Numbered from the stretch's first letter, positions 12,286-64,000 are shown. The stretch: 64,000 bases of DNA from Sipunculus nudus (GCA_026874595.1 CM049308.1:19096001-19160000), one strand, 5' to 3'. Translations and numbers: made by a program. The notes: generated from the sequence alone by a model not told the origin.

Positions 12286-13259
12286 TTGTAGGTGGCCCAA
12301 GCAGTCTTGTATACAAACCACTCCTGAGATAAATCCATGTATGTACGGAGAAAAAGTGCATCAAAGTATTCTATTAAAACAGAATGGCAGGTGGCGCCAC
12401 CTGTCAGGTCTACAACAAAGCTATCCTAAATGGATAAACATGCAAAATTTCGGGCTGATTCATCCATCCACTCCTTAGATATGAGTGATTTTCACCCAAA
12501 GCAAATGGAGGGAGGGATGCCCTGTGAAAACAATTGTAGATCGCACCCTCGGACTTGATCTTAGATCTATGTACATGCACAATATCAGGCCAGTAAGACA
12601 AAGCACTCCTGAGAAAAAGAGCATCAATGTATTCTTCAAAATGGGAAGGAAAGTGGTGTCACCGGTCTGGTCTACAAGAAAACTCTCCAATATGGATGGA
12701 CATACCAAATTTCAGACCAATACCTTGAACCACTCCTGTGAGATATGGGCAATTTAACCAAAAGCAAAAGCATGGATGGATGCCATGCAAATACAATTAC
12801 AGATGGCACCACAAAACTTGAGTATGAGATGGAGGTATCCAAAAGCTATGGACATGCACAATTTCAATCCAATACTTTGGACCCTTCACTAAGGTGAACA
12901 GAAGACAAATGCATGAAAGGATGCAAGGCAAAAATGATTTTAGGTGGTGCTACTAGTCTCGAGTACAATATAGAGGTATCCAAGATCTGTGGACAATTTC
13001 AGCCCAATACATTTAACCACTCCTGAGATATGGGCTGTTATAACTAAGAACCCAGATTCATTCAGCAGATTGAAAAAGATTGGTGGAGCCACCAGTCTTT
13101 GATAGTCACCAGTTCACGTGACCCAATAATTTTTTTGCTGGGTTTTAGAAAGACCGGTCCAAGGATCTCAGAGGATTTCATCAGAAATGAACGTTTTGGT
13201 GGCGTTGGCAGAACCTGTCTGAAAACATAGTATCTGCAAAACTATTTAGACAGATACAA
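12286..13259 (+). mobile_element. Degraded family C element
   Basis: Units separated by GGTGGC boxes (12,390, 12,655, 12,805, 12,943, 13,083) contain the family C signature of AATTTC, GGCC or GCCC AATAC, and CTCCTGAGATATG. The right end, CATAGTATCTGCAAAACT and then CAGATACAA, is a decayed form of the C hairpin. The left end is not recognisable. Many substitutions make this the oldest copy here. Confidence 0.6.
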
Positions 13260-13390
13260 CTAATAGAATTTCAGAAGCTGCTGGGAGGAGTAATGGTTCT
13301 ATCAATTTACTATGCCTGAACCATGATTCTGCGGTAAAAATTCTTATATTGTTCCAGAATATTTGGCTGAAAATTCTTAAAACTCCTATA

Positions 13391-13551
13391 TACAGTGAAA
13401 CCCCACAATTACAACCACCTCCATGCGGCCAAAGTGGGCGTAATTTGGGGGTGGTCGTATTTGTGATACTCTCAAGTTACCTGGATAGTATTTTCGTAAT
13501 TGCGGGGTGGTCGCAATTGCGGGGTGGTCGCAAGGCGGGGGTTTCACTGTA
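13391..13551. mobile_element. MITE family III, TACAGTGAAACCCC inverted repeats
   Basis: 161 bases bounded by TACAGTGAAACCCC and GGGGGTTTCACTGTA, perfect inverted repeats, with further pairing inside (CAATTACAACCACC against GGTGGTCGCAATTG). Related copies lie at 28,170-28,321 and 32,667-32,795. Confidence 0.8.
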
Positions 13552-13619
13552 TTTGTCTCAAGTGCTTCTATAGAATTCCTATATTACTTCAGTAGCCAAG
13601 TGGGGATGAATAAAGGCAA

Positions 13620-13655
13620 AACAAAAAGACATATACTTGATATAAGTGGTTTATT
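13620..13655 (-). terminator. Candidate poly(A) site of the pecanex transcript
   Basis: On the minus strand AATAAA (13,650-13,655) is followed about 25 bases later by a T/G-rich tract (gtctttttgttttgcc). It is at the left edge of a 10.7-kb block of mostly unique DNA, next to a MITE. If used by pecanex, the 3' UTR would be about 10.7 kb. Closer hexamers also exist at about 22,768 and 23,387. Confidence 0.4.
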
Positions 13656-15062
13656 TATCAATATATTCACAATGCATATTCATCAAACTGAAAAAAAGCA
13701 ATATCACAGTCAATTTGAAATCTTTTTCTACGTGCAACTAATATATGCAGTCGAGGGTCTTAGTGAAATCCGTGCATACATACATTGATTATATATGTGA
13801 TATTCCGGGTACAAAATTCATTGTACATTACACAATATACAAGACTTCTTTGTACATTTCTAAACACACACACATACACATACAAATAATAACTATTCCT
13901 CTCATCATGACAGGTCTGTCACTTTAACGGTACATCCACTGATATTCTGTTGATAAAATTCTAGTTTATAAAACCATCAGGAGCTTCGCTATACTTCAAT
14001 ATACACTTGTGCATTTCTCCGCTATTTGCGCAGTCATCAATATCATATTTACAGCCATTTTGAACTTAACATAGCCCATGGTGAATAAACAGCTCTTTTT
14101 AGCAGGAATCTTTACTCCATCCTACCATTCCCTGCGATGCAGTGAAATCTGTTTACAGGATTTCATTTGAAAGCTGCCAACACAAACACAACCCAAGAAT
14201 CAGTTTGTGCGACTAATTTTTGCGGGCAGGTGCATGGTATGAACATAAACAACATAAACGATGCTAGCCTTCTGATATGACGGTAGCTGAGCTCTCAGCT
14301 AGTAGTTATGTCATGATTAATGGCACCATATCGGCAGGCCCTCTACTGGCAGTGTGTTATCCTAAACATCTAGGTTGGCACAATGTATAACGTCAAAGCT
14401 AATACAAGTTTGGCTTACATTTTTTAAAGTAAAAATCCTCCTCTCAAATATGTAGTGATGATTGCTATCAGGTTCAATAAGAACATTAATACACAGTATA
14501 TTCACAATCGGAGAGGTGGCGTGTTATATCAGCAAATGTACACAAAGACAGATCCTACATTTAAAAAAAGGGGGGGGGGGGGGAGGAAGGTACCAATAAT
14601 GTCTTGGTCAAAAGGGGTGGTGGTGGGGTTCAGTGATCATAAAAATTTATATTATCATAAAGTTAACCAATAATATCTTGATATATTATGATAAAGAAAG
14701 CTAAAATCATAATCTGGTTCCACCAAATGTGAATGGTGACCCCATAATCATCAACTCCTAACCTGCCCCTCCTCCTAAAGCTTCCCCTGATTCCCCCCCC
14801 CCCCCCCTGGTGTTTGTGACATATGTTTTTAAAACAGTACCTATATGATTCTCCAAATGACTGCAGTTACTCTGAGAAGAATGCATAGACAGCTCCACCA
14901 TAAAGACTGGCATACAAATGAATCTGAACACTCAGGAATTCTATACACAGGCATGATTCTAACAGTGCTGGATACAAAGCATCTGAAGATGTCCAGTCTG
15001 GTGCACTCCTCAGTAAAAGACTGATTAATGTACTGTCAAAGGAGAGCTGATACAATTTACTA

Positions 15063-15162
15063 TTATGTACATGGGTACAGTAGTACCTCCATATCATGTA
15101 CATGGGTACAGTAGTATCTCCATATCATGTACATGGGTACAGTAGTACCTCCATATTATGAA
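15063..15162. repeat. Three tandem 34-bp repeats
   Basis: The unit TATGTACATGGGTACAGTAG followed by TACCTCCATATCA occurs three times with one or two differences. It contains the palindrome-like TGTACATGGGTACA. Confidence 0.85.
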
Positions 15163-17757
15163 CACTGAAGAGACTGTACATTTTGCCCACAATAGAGAGG
15201 TGTCCTTAGTAGGGTGGTTATAGATTTCGGGACTTACTTTCAAGGGACTGCCTATAAGTGGCCAAAAATAGGAGGTGCCCTTAGAACAGAGGTGCCTGTA
15301 AGGACAGGTCCCACTGTGTTCGAGTCTACAAGCTACTGTTAATGAGAATTATATAAATCTGCTCTGGTCCTCTGCTGGGTTATGAATTTTCAAATATATT
15401 ACAGTTATTGAATATAACTGAAGTTCCACTTTGGCCTGAATTGGTTAGAAATGGATTTTTTTAGTGGTAACAGGTTCTGACGTTTGCCACAACACATCAA
15501 CAATTACAAATATACAACCTTTAGGTTAAACATTATGAACAATAAAACAGCTTTGTGATAATAAAATATCTATTGAGGTACTGTTAATTGAACAACAGAC
15601 AACACATGAACATAGTGACTACCTTATAGGAAGGACAATCAATATTCACCTTAAATTCATGTCATGGCTAGGCTGTGATATAATTAAAACACTCATTACA
15701 CTTCCAACATTTCATCTACAAACCTGAAAGTCTTAAACCTCAAAATCAATACCGACCTATAATTAAATACAGCTGTCTTTTTAGTACAGATCTTACTACC
15801 TTTTTGCAAATTTAAATCATAAACTTAAATAATATGTTAAGGCAGCACTCTAGTGAGAACCTTTAAGACCTTGGTCTGTTGAATCCATACCCTTAACTAT
15901 TACATAACTGCAAGGATTTAATACAAAAAAATATATATCTAGCCATATGGAAAGGTATCTAACTACCAGAAAAAAATACCTGTGTGACAAGAACACAACT
16001 ATCTAGAAATATATTGTCTATTAAATAAAGGGCACTGTACAATCAAGTACATATCCCTGGAGTACTGTGCCTATCAAAATTAGATGCTTTCATATATTAA
16101 AACATTTTTGTACTGAGAACCTATGCTTCCAGTTAATATATGTCATCCAAATCATAAGCTTAATTCCTTACACCTCAGTATTAAGGATACCACTACAGAA
16201 CACAACTATTTGTTGAAATCATTTGCTTCATTATTTTCATTATTTCATAAGTCTGTGAATTTCATAGGCTTAAATATTACATCAAGACATCTGATTTTTA
16301 CAAACCTTTCCATCAAAGTGCTTGTCAAAACCATATACTTAACTGTTATCTTAGGACACTGCTTATTAAGAATACCTTTCTAGCTGATTAAAGGGTCATG
16401 TCCAATTGGTCAGCGATTAAATAAAATTGCATTTATTTCAACAATGCATCTTTCAAACTCTACATCTTAGAAAACCAACCACTTTTCATTTCTACATAAG
16501 ACATCTATGTCTGCCAATGTTTAAAACATTTTCGATTAAAGGTGCAGCTTTCAAAGTCGGTCCTCTGCATTTAACATTACGGTAACGTGAACCAGAATCA
16601 TTATATAATATTGTGAAACATCATTAACATCTGACTGTTTGAACGTTAAGTGTCTTGTAACATACAGAAATTCTCTTATAGCTTTGTATCAGCAGTTACT
16701 GAGGACAGAACAAACATGTGCACCTCTCATGTTGGAGTGGCAGTGGTGGTTCATGATTAAGTCCTTGTCTTGGGGAAAATAAACTGCTTGATAAACATTA
16801 TAATTTACAATTCAGTGTTTCTACATGTCAAACTGATCTTAGTAAAATGCTTTTCACATTTTTTTTATTACACAGACACCCATCAATCAAAGTTTGTAAC
16901 AGATCAGGCTAGCAAATAAACACTGTTCAAACACTGCAAACATTAAACATCCCTTGATTCAATACTGACCACAGACAGCTAAAATATTAAATACATAACT
17001 GTACATATGAAAGAAATACCATGCTCAAAGAAAAAACTACCAAGTCCTTCGAGGCTCTTATAAAATTCCACACCAAATTCCACACCTAATTTTGTCTGTT
17101 AATGGACACATCACACTGTGAAGACAAACACTGGCAATAAATACTCCATGAAACATTTCCCTTAAAATTTGCAATAAAATAATCTCTTGATCTGTTTCCA
17201 CTGTGGTATTTCTGAAAGTCTTATGTATACTATATATCCTGAGAAGTAAATGACATTTGTGATAACCCTTTGAAAGGTTATGCCTGGGTCAAGGTCACAC
17301 CTGGGTCAAGGTCACCTGACTGATTTGGATAATACTACATAAAAAAACACTGGCTATTTGTAACAGTGTTATAAATATTTTCCACAGGAATATTTCAACT
17401 GTTTTTTTCCTTGCCCACCTCTTTACAATCAGTATAATAAAATGAGTTGTGATTGTGCATGACTAAGAGATCCAACTATACATTTTATATATAACAGACA
17501 CAATAAGGAAACAGAATGCACACATCATACACAATTTTTAATACAGCTTAACACCAAATCTGATTCATTTTCACAATCAAAATCATTCTGATAAAGAATT
17601 ACATATATATTCCGTCCAATCAGTCAACAGTCAATGCTAAACCAGGGAAGCTGCAATACAAAGCTCACCAATCAAATTAGGTCATTTCTGATTATAAACT
17701 ACTCTTATGTGCATCTTGTATTAAGCAAAAAAATGCTTCACACAAAACCCTTGGCTA

Positions 17758-18005
17758 TGTGGTCACATGACTATCTTTATCTGTGACCTTGACCTTCAGT
17801 TACATAAGCATCACTCGTGACAATCACCTGCAGTCACATGACCATCAGGGGTCACCTGACCATCATCAGCTGTGACTTTCACCTTAATTCACATCAGCAC
17901 CTTTATGTGTAACTTTCTCTCATTCTAATGCAATCACATGACCCCCTTAAGTCACATGACCATGATCATAAAACTTGTGACCTTTACCATTTGTCACATG
18001 ACACC
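17758..18005. promoter_or_regulatory. Cluster of GTCACATGAC-type E-box motifs
   Basis: TCACATGAC occurs at about 17,762, 17,833, 17,933, 17,952 and 17,995, with a TCACCTGAC variant at about 17,851. TCACATGA is the M-box form of the E-box bound by MITF/TFE factors. Spacing is irregular, so this could be a decayed repeat or coincidence in AC-rich DNA. Confidence 0.25.
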
Positions 18006-18937
18006 ATCAGTGTGACTTCATATGACAACTTACCTTGTAAATAAGGTCCACTGATAATTTGTAAGAATTATTAATTTTTTTTAGGGTAAATTTGAATTAA
18101 TGTTTTTAGACAAATGACATGTTATAATTAAAAAAAAAGGCTTTCCAGCAAATATTTACAATAATGCATCTTGTGATTAAACTTCTCAAACCAATTAAAA
18201 CAGTTTGTGGTTTCTCAAATGTCCACTTTTTAAAAAACCAATCACCTTGGAATGCAAAGCTTCACATCAAACTGAGCACATTAAGCAATAAACTCTCAGT
18301 TTTAAATCTTAATATTTCAAAAATAAATTTATAATTAATTGAAAATTATATTTTCAAGAATAATATCTACTTCCTAAAATCAGTCTGACTCCCTGGATTT
18401 AACTGATAACAATTACATTTTAATTTAAACCTACCTAAGAATCATTCTACACAATTGCGTTCTGCGAGCCAAACATCTTATTCCTGCCATGTGTACAATA
18501 CTTTCCTGCATATGTTCACAGTGGAATATCACAGTGACATAATGATACCTGATTTAGTTTGTGTTCATGCAGATGATCTGAGGTATACCTAGGGTGCAGT
18601 GAACGCTCGTAACACGTACATCCAACACTTGTTTATCTCTTGGCAAGAGAATACTGATTAACAATTAACTTTAAAATCTCCTAATCTGCTGGTTGACCTA
18701 TACTTTTATGTATAAATCTGAAGTCTGAGTTAACAGGTTAAGAAACCAAAAACTGTGGCAATCGAAGCAGCCAATTAACTGAAATTTATACATTGTCTAT
18801 GACCATCCAAGTAATATGTCCCTGATTTTTGGTGCTACGCAATCATATCTAATTGTGGAACAACCACTCCAATAACACAACCATTCTGGTGGTCCAGATA
18901 AACAAGGAGATACTGTATATGTGTGTGTATATATATG

Positions 18938-18940
<3 letters not shown>

Positions 18941-19009
<69 letters not shown>
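18941..19009. repeat. (TA)n microsatellite
   Basis: A nearly uninterrupted run of about 34 TA repeats, preceded by a short TGTGTG stretch. It creates spurious Tyr/Ile open frames. Confidence 0.98.
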
Positions 19010-19010
<1 letters not shown>

Positions 19011-20403
19011 TTATACACATTGGATACTATTATGTGCAGACACATTAAAAATAAGATAATATATCTGAATTTTAAAGCATCAAATTAGGCTTTTTCTTAA
19101 ATTAATTTAATATCTAAATAAATTACATGACATTGTTTTCAAGTACACACAATAAAACTTGAAGCTGAAAGGACTGAAAGAGGCCTTTAACCATTCAAAT
19201 ATTTGACACCATCAGCCATTACTTGGTACATAATGAAAAAACATTTTCTTGGACCTGTAGCTTAAGCCTCAAAGACCTGAGTAATTCAACATCAGTCTAT
19301 TAAATACAAATGGGGTTGGCTGAATACAAATGTACTCCAATATATGCTTTTTTTGGGATGCAATAAATTTTCTTTTTACACAGAAAAATACATCTGACTG
19401 TACATGGTCACACACATACATACACACAAGAGATACTGACTCACCATCTATATACACAGGCCTGTAGGTGTGTGCATGTGTGCATATGGTGTACCTACAG
19501 CAAAATACACAGCTCAGTTAATCCATAAAGGCAGCATGATAAGTTTACCTATAAGTCAGCTTGCATATAATTACAAATATTTCATTATATGGCCTCTGAA
19601 TATATTTCATCATTAGGCATAAAATTGATTCTGAAAGTTTAAAATCTCATTTTATGTAATTATTACTGTGATTATTGTGCCAATCTCAGGCTGTATCCGC
19701 ACCAGATAATAATCTGACCATGTAACAGCAGCGACCTCTGTTGGTCATCTAGAGCAATGTGACAGTAGTGACACCTATTGGACATGGAGGGTCACAAGTG
19801 ACTCAACAGAGATATCATGTGACATAGACAGAAAGCAGATTGCCTTTACATGCTACTTGGCACATATCAGGATAGGAGCAAATCTATTTTAAATACCAGT
19901 AATTTTTAAATAACAACACCGCAAGAGTAACACATTGGCATTGTGAAAAAATATTTAAGGTGCTATGGCCATGAAATGACCTGATGTTTTCCAGCATTTC
20001 TCTTAACCATTTTTGTTTACATGATATAGATAAAAAATAAACATCATCAGGCTTTTAAATTTTTTCCAGTTGTCTTACTACTACACTTTATGTGATTTGG
20101 TGAACAATTAATAGCAATTAAAACTTAAAATAGATACTAAAATCTTAAAAATGGTAAAAAATAATCATACATGGCACTTTAATCAATATAAAGGAGATTA
20201 ATTTGATTTTTTAAATGGTTGATGATTCTTTAAATTGTGTTCATTTATACATCAGGCACATAGAAAAAAAATTAAATTTACTACAGATAATACCTATAAA
20301 ACAGGGCTAAAACAGAGTTCTTATGTACTTAGATGTCAAGTGCTGCCACTGAAAATCATTCAAATGCAATCAACATCATGTCAGTTAAAATAAAGACTTG
20401 GGT

Positions 20404-20421
20404 GGGGGGGGGGGGGGGGGG
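20404..20421. repeat. Poly-G tract of 18 bases
   Basis: An uninterrupted G run on the plus strand. If the 3' UTR reading is right it would be poly-C in the pecanex transcript. Similar tracts: G14 at 14,570, C15 at 14,793, C15 at 39,832 and C16 at 53,772. Confidence 0.95.
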
Positions 20422-23400
20422 AGGTGTTTCAAGAAATAAATATGCAAAGGACTGTTTGGGTGGAAGTTTTAAGTCAGGCATTATAATTCTCATTCAATCA
20501 TCTTTAAATAAAAACAATTATATTCACATAGTGTTCATGTCACATTTTTAACAATATGCACTGTGAAATTATCTACAGTGCCCTATTTCCTTATTTTCAT
20601 GTGATAAAATGAGGTATGGTTCACACACAGGTCTGATTCATTAATGACTTTTAAAAGTGTAATATAGAGTTGGACTCTGCCTAAATGAACAATTTACAAT
20701 TTATCACGCAATTCACCATGATTTTTCTTAAGAATAATGTTGCTGGCAATAACTTAAAGTCTTACTTAGGTTGTATGAATGAAATAAAGACCTTTTTCTT
20801 GATTTGGGTAAAAAGTGTAATATGAGGTCCTAAACCTATCTTAAACAGACACCTCTCTATTATTTATGAACAAAAAAGGGTTATATGACTGTCCGTAATA
20901 GGAAAGTTTTACCATATGTTGCAACCTTGCTTTGTATTCCAGTTAGTTTGCACTTGTCTTGCACCAGAGTATATCCAAGTCATACCCTGGAAAAAATATG
21001 CCATAACCCTGCTTCCAACACAAACACACAAAATATCCGCCTTTCAAATGATTTCCTCTGTTGCAATGCATTGTGTTATCTTTGAAAGATTTATTCATGA
21101 TGGTATCTCCTGAAAGCTGAACAGCTGCACTAGTGTGGATAAAGAACCAGCAAAATTGACAAATCTGCATAGACTTATGACGTGTGATGCACCATGTAAT
21201 AATGTAATATGATGCATAATATATATGCTAGTTTGTATACCTATAAATATATATGCCAGTTTGTATACCTATGCTTTAAATATGAAAAACATTTTAAATC
21301 TGGAAACTATATCAAATGCAGATTCAAACTGGTTTCAATACTTGCTGTACAATACAAGACTTAAGTTTGGTTTGGCAAAGTAACATCATTAGCAGGTGAA
21401 GGCAGCAGCAGGTGGAGCTATCGATTTTTGTGATATTCTAATACACAATGGCCAAAAACAAGATGGAAACCCTGTGACAACTCGTGCCATACTGAATTGA
21501 TTTACATACCACAATCAAAAGTGGACCCCAAAAAAAACCTAAGATGGGTTAACCAACTGTAATTCTATCCATATATTATTACCATTTGAACATTCAATCA
21601 AGACTGAACCTTATTTTGATGACAATAAAGGCCGTTTGAAAAATAAAGGAAAATTTGAAAATTATTGGCCACATATTGTTGGTGGTTGAATTATTAGAAG
21701 AATTGAATAATTAGAATAAATACAGTATAAAGCAGTGGAAATATAGCTAACCAGGGTGAAGCTAGTGATACCTCAGCTGTTTTTTTTTACACTCACTGGG
21801 ACCAACACAACATAAGGGATAAAATCGAACAATTATTTTTTACCCTTTTAAATCATTTTGCTGTATTTGCAAACAATAGTGGTCCCACTGTTCGGAACTT
21901 CTGCCTTCAGCTTAAATCTATGTCATGATGATTATAAAGCCAAGTTTCTGATTCTCCTGCAGATACACAGTCTAGATGTTATAACCTAGGAACATATAAT
22001 ATCAATGGCCAGAAGGTAATGCCATTATGCTCTAAGTCACCTCTGTCCAAGTTTGTTTCTGTGAGTGTCTTATGTAAGGAACAAACTGGCCTAATACTAA
22101 ATATTAAGTATAGTCTTACACATTTCTCTAGGTATTCCTGGAATAAATTATCAAACTGCTTTAGGTACAACTAATTAAACTGATATATCTTTCAACTAAT
22201 CAAAATATCCTTACATTTTTTTACCTTGTACTTGAACAGACCTAACAATGAATTAGTAATTTAGGTCACAACCTTGTTAAAGGTGAGAATGTGAGCATAA
22301 TGGAGGGGAATCTGGTGGGAATTGACTAAACAACTTATATTCCTTATAAATAGATACTGGCCTACTTCAGCCTGTTCATAGTTAACTTTCTGTCAATGCT
22401 CAATTTGATATCCACTTTTGACAACAGTTTCTCTGATGTTGTCACAAAATGTTACAATCATCGCTACCAATAACCTTATATTAATAATTAAGTATCTGAC
22501 ACACTGCAGTTCATACCTGATATCACAGGTTAACATGACATGGCAAGTCATTTTGATATCTACACCTTCACAAGATATTTTTGACACCTGACATCTTTGC
22601 TATCAAATAAGATATCACATGTCAATATGACACTATTTGATGTCCTAAATTTTACAGGTAAAATTTGTATGACTGATGTCTCTGACATCCTACCTGATAT
22701 CACAGGATTAAGACATCACAGATAGTGACACAACTTCAGTATGCATGTCAGATCTGAATGTCTGACGCTTTATTATAGTGTCTGAGTTCTATCTGTTAAT
22801 TATCCTATCTATCTGATATCCTAGGTTGTGAAATTTCAGGACCATTGTCCATTGTGATGACTCTGAATGTTTACAACACTAAACATTCTAATAATGAATT
22901 CACATTAAAACTGACATGATGACAGCTAAGTTTGACATTACTTGTTCCTACACCTCTGCCCATGTTTTTTCGGTGACATTTATTCACACTGATTTCACTG
23001 GTGCTGAAAGTCAGCCGCTCTCACAGGAGACAGCATGGTGAATTATGATGACTCTGGTGAGTATGAAAAACTGTTGTTGGCTTAATGTTTGCAAGGGTTT
23101 CAAATATGCAATATTTGCTACAAGAAAATTATTGCAAAAATGAAGCCTTCTGGACTTAGACCTCCCAGAACACAAGTGAACATTCATTTACACAGTAGCT
23201 CCACTTGTAGCTCATGTGTTCATTATCCATGCATGTAGCACTGAACAGCAGAAGATGGATATTAGAAATTATAATAAATCCTTTATATTACCTGTAAATA
23301 TAATCTGATATTATGATATGATCAGAAGTTAAATATTCTTGGTCAAATATTAAAAATATTTCCATGCCTTTGATGAGCCTTGGATTTTATTCAAAGTGTT

Positions 23401-24403
23401 AAAGTTCTGACCACATATTGAAATCAAGTATAAATTCTTTCTAAATAAGTACTTTCATATACTCATACACAGTGCTCCTTTGTATTTGGTGAGACCAAAA
23501 AAAATGGATCCCTCACTGAACACTGGAACAGATTAAATCATGAAAATTAACTGTTGCAAATATGAAGCCAACCACAGAAAGTAAGCTGCAAGAATCACTG
23601 GCATCCTCTAAAAGCCGTCATATCTGCTCATCACTTTCACAGAGACATGTGTGATGAAACACAGGTTGATTATGTCCCATACATGGGTAATACTAGTGAC
23701 ATCATTTTGGTGTATTGCAAAAGATCCAGTTTAAGATGATCATTTTAGTCTATCAGTAAGATGTTTTTTACAAATAACTGTTTATATATTTCACCTTAAA
23801 TTAATTTTTTAATGGAATTTCATACAAAGCAGGGTATAGTAATGTGCTGCCAGTTATACCACATGCTTTCTGTTTTGCCGCTTTCAGAAAAAAAATTAGT
23901 TTTAATGGATTTTTCATATATTTTCACCATAATACCAGGCGGGCAGGGGCAGCGGAACAGAGCTTATTTGATGATTCTTAAAGATGTCAATGATCACATC
24001 ATTACCTTGTGTAGGACACTGGTGCTTTGGACAACCTTTCTAATATCACAGTTGAGAACAAAAAAACTCTTCTGCAACTGTGTCAGTAAGCCATCACTTA
24101 AGTATGTAAATGATGACTTTTGGGCTGCTGGGATGGAATGGGACTTCCTCATATCATGTCGCAAATAATAACATAGAAGAGTACTGCTGTGACCAAATAA
24201 TATGGAACATGTACCCTTTGTAAAGCAGCTTTGCACTCACTCATTACTGTCACCATGCCCTTATTTGGGCATAAGCTTGTTAATTTCATGTGACAAATCA
24301 GGTGTCAATACCTCTGTGACATCCAAATATGGAAATCTCATCTAAAGAAGTAGTACCCTTTATAGCAGCAGCTTTCAGGTCACACGACCAGGCCAGCAAC
24401 CAA

Positions 24404-62613
<38,210 letters not shown>

Positions 62614-62778
62614 CTGCAATGAAAGTCATGAATTATCACCAATATTGTTGATTATATGTAAGATATTTCAGAGACAAGATGATAAATACTAAAACAAGAA
62701 AAAGAAGATGACTGCCATTAATAAAAGAGAAATGAATTAATAGTGTACAAGACATTACATCAGCTTTTATATATGTAA

Positions 62779-64000
62779 CTAGAATACGGGTAGTCGACAA
62801 GCGACTACTTGTATCCGCCTAAATCAGAGTGGAACGGGTGAAGTGTTGCATATTAGCATGGCTGTCTGCATGTCTAGCATGTAGGTTGCGCTACCTACGA
62901 AAAAATCCAGAAAGCTCTATACACATGCAAAACTTTGGCCCAATCGGTCAAACAGTTCCCAAGATATGAGCTTGGATATCTGCTGCATAAACTAGAATGC
63001 AGGTGGCGCCACCTGTCATAAAATCAAGAGAGCTGTCGGGGATGTATAAACTTGCAAAATTTTAGGCAGATATGTCAAACCACTGCCGATATATGAGTGA
63101 TTTTTTTTCCCATGGCAGACAAACAGATGGGAGCTGTGCAAACATGGCTGCAGGTGGCGCCACCAGTTTTGCATATGATAGAGAGCTATGTGAGATTTAT
63201 ACACATGCAAAATTTTGGCCCAATCGGTCAAACGGTTCCCTAGATATGAGCTTGGATGTCTGCAGCGTAAACTTGATTGTAGGTGGCGCCACCTGTCATA
63301 AAATCAGAAAAGCTATCCAGGATGTATAAGCATGCCGAATTTCAGGTGACTTAGTCAAACCACTGCAGAGATATGAGTGATTTTAACCCAAGGCAGACGA
63401 ACAGATGGACACTGTGCAAACATGGTTGCAGGTAGCGCCACCATTTTTGGTGTATGTTATAAAGCTCTCCAAGGGCTATATTTGTGCAAAAGAATTTTCC
63501 TGATCGGTCAAACGGTTCCCGAGATATGAGCTGGGATGTCTGCAGCGTAAACGTGAATGTAGGTGGCGCCACCTGTCATAAAATCAGAAAAGCTATCCAG
63601 GATGTATACGCATGCCGAATTTCAGGTGAATTAGTCAAGTCACTGCAGAGATATGAGTAATTTTAACCCAAGGCAGACAAACAGATGGACACTGTGCAAA
63701 CATGGTTGCAGGTGGCGCCACCATTTTTGGTGTATGTTATAAAGCTCTCCAAGGGCTACATTTGTGCAAAAGAATTTTCCTGATCGGTCAAACGGTTCCC
63801 GAGATATGAGCTGGGATGTCTGCAGCGAAAACGTGAATGTAGGTGGCGCCACCTGTCATAAAATCAGAAAAGCTATCCAGGATGTTTACGTTTGCCGAAT
63901 TTCAGGTGAATTAGTCAAGTCACTGCAGAGATATGAGTGATTTTAACCCAAGGCAGACGAACAGATGGACACTGTGCAAACATGGTTGCAGGTAGCGCCA
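62779..64000 (+). mobile_element. Family C Helitron-like element, cut by the window end
   Basis: The left end is CTAGAATACGGGTAGTCGAC with the hairpin AGTCGacaagCGACT and TATCCGCCTAAA. Alternating half units with GGTGGCGCCACC boxes follow at 63,003, 63,155, 63,283, 63,429 (decayed), 63,563, 63,713 and 63,842. The units after 63,280 are nearly identical to one another, so the array expanded recently. The right end is outside the window. Confidence 0.88.

Larger units (their letters stand above)
13656..24403 (-). other. Gene-free stretch downstream of pecanex, possible long 3' UTR
   Basis: No conserved coding sequence on either strand. The minus strand is T-rich, transposon arrays are absent apart from a small MITE-like piece near 15,170-15,320, and it holds simple repeats: three 34-bp units at 15,063-15,162, a TA tract at 18,941-19,009 and poly-G tracts at 14,570 and 20,404. 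The scarcity of mobile elements compared with the introns fits retained transcribed DNA, but this is inference. Confidence 0.4.

Noticed and set aside
18797-19045. Open frames rich in Tyr-Ile repeats
   Set aside because: They are translations of the TA microsatellite.
22500-22830. Repeated words CTGATATCACAGG and TGACATC suggesting a degenerate tandem repeat
   Set aside because: Spacing is irregular and the matches are short; I could not define a unit.
23812-24168. 118-codon open frame on the plus strand, the longest outside pecanex that is not in a recognised repeat
   Set aside because: It lies antisense just beyond the pecanex stop, has no recognisable domain or family match and looks like random translation of AT-rich DNA.

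Overview
This is animal genomic DNA: AT-rich, gene-sparse and full of introns and short mobile elements. It contains most of one spliced gene on the minus strand. The repeats (arrays of the GGTGGCGCCACC box, GGAC microsatellites, blocks rich in GTGACCTTGACCTTTGACC) resemble those known from bivalve molluscs. A bivalve, or at least a mollusc, is my best inference for the organism, but it is not proven by the sequence.

The gene is a pecanex-like protein (PCNX1 type). I could place 25 consecutive coding exons between 62,613 and 24,404, read right to left. The reading frame is kept at all 24 junctions and all introns are GT-AG. Together they give 1,219 residues: the multi-pass membrane core, the conserved pecanex C-terminal domain and the natural stop codon. 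The N-terminal part lies beyond position 64,000. One intron (38,584-39,092) has the splice signals of the minor, U12-dependent spliceosome.

Layout from left to right. 1-6,575: no coding exon, two plausible plus-strand poly(A) sites, one foldback element; perhaps the 3' UTR of a gene ending from the left. 6,700-13,260: mobile-element debris. 13,391-13,551: a small inverted-repeat element. 13,640-24,403: mostly unique DNA, T-rich on the minus strand, with a good minus-strand poly(A) site at its left end; possibly a very long pecanex 3' UTR. 24,404-39,201: exons 25 to 12, with MITEs, a SINE and one Helitron-like element in the introns. 39,781-53,000: nested mobile elements filling the introns on both sides of exon 11. 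53,520-62,613: exons 10 to 1, with a 26-copy minisatellite in intron 6. 62,779-64,000: the start of another mobile element.

The most notable structure is a set of non-autonomous elements (called A, B and C here, with a possible fourth, E) sharing one plan. Each has a left end with a short palindrome, then a motif whose reverse complement forms an arm of a hairpin at the right end, internal tandem arrays that all carry GGTGGCGCCACC-like boxes, and a GGC or GGAC microsatellite just before the right end. This resembles Helitron/Helentron-derived elements (HINE, DINE-1, bivalve pearl type). One C copy sits inside a B array whose sister repeats preserve the empty target site.
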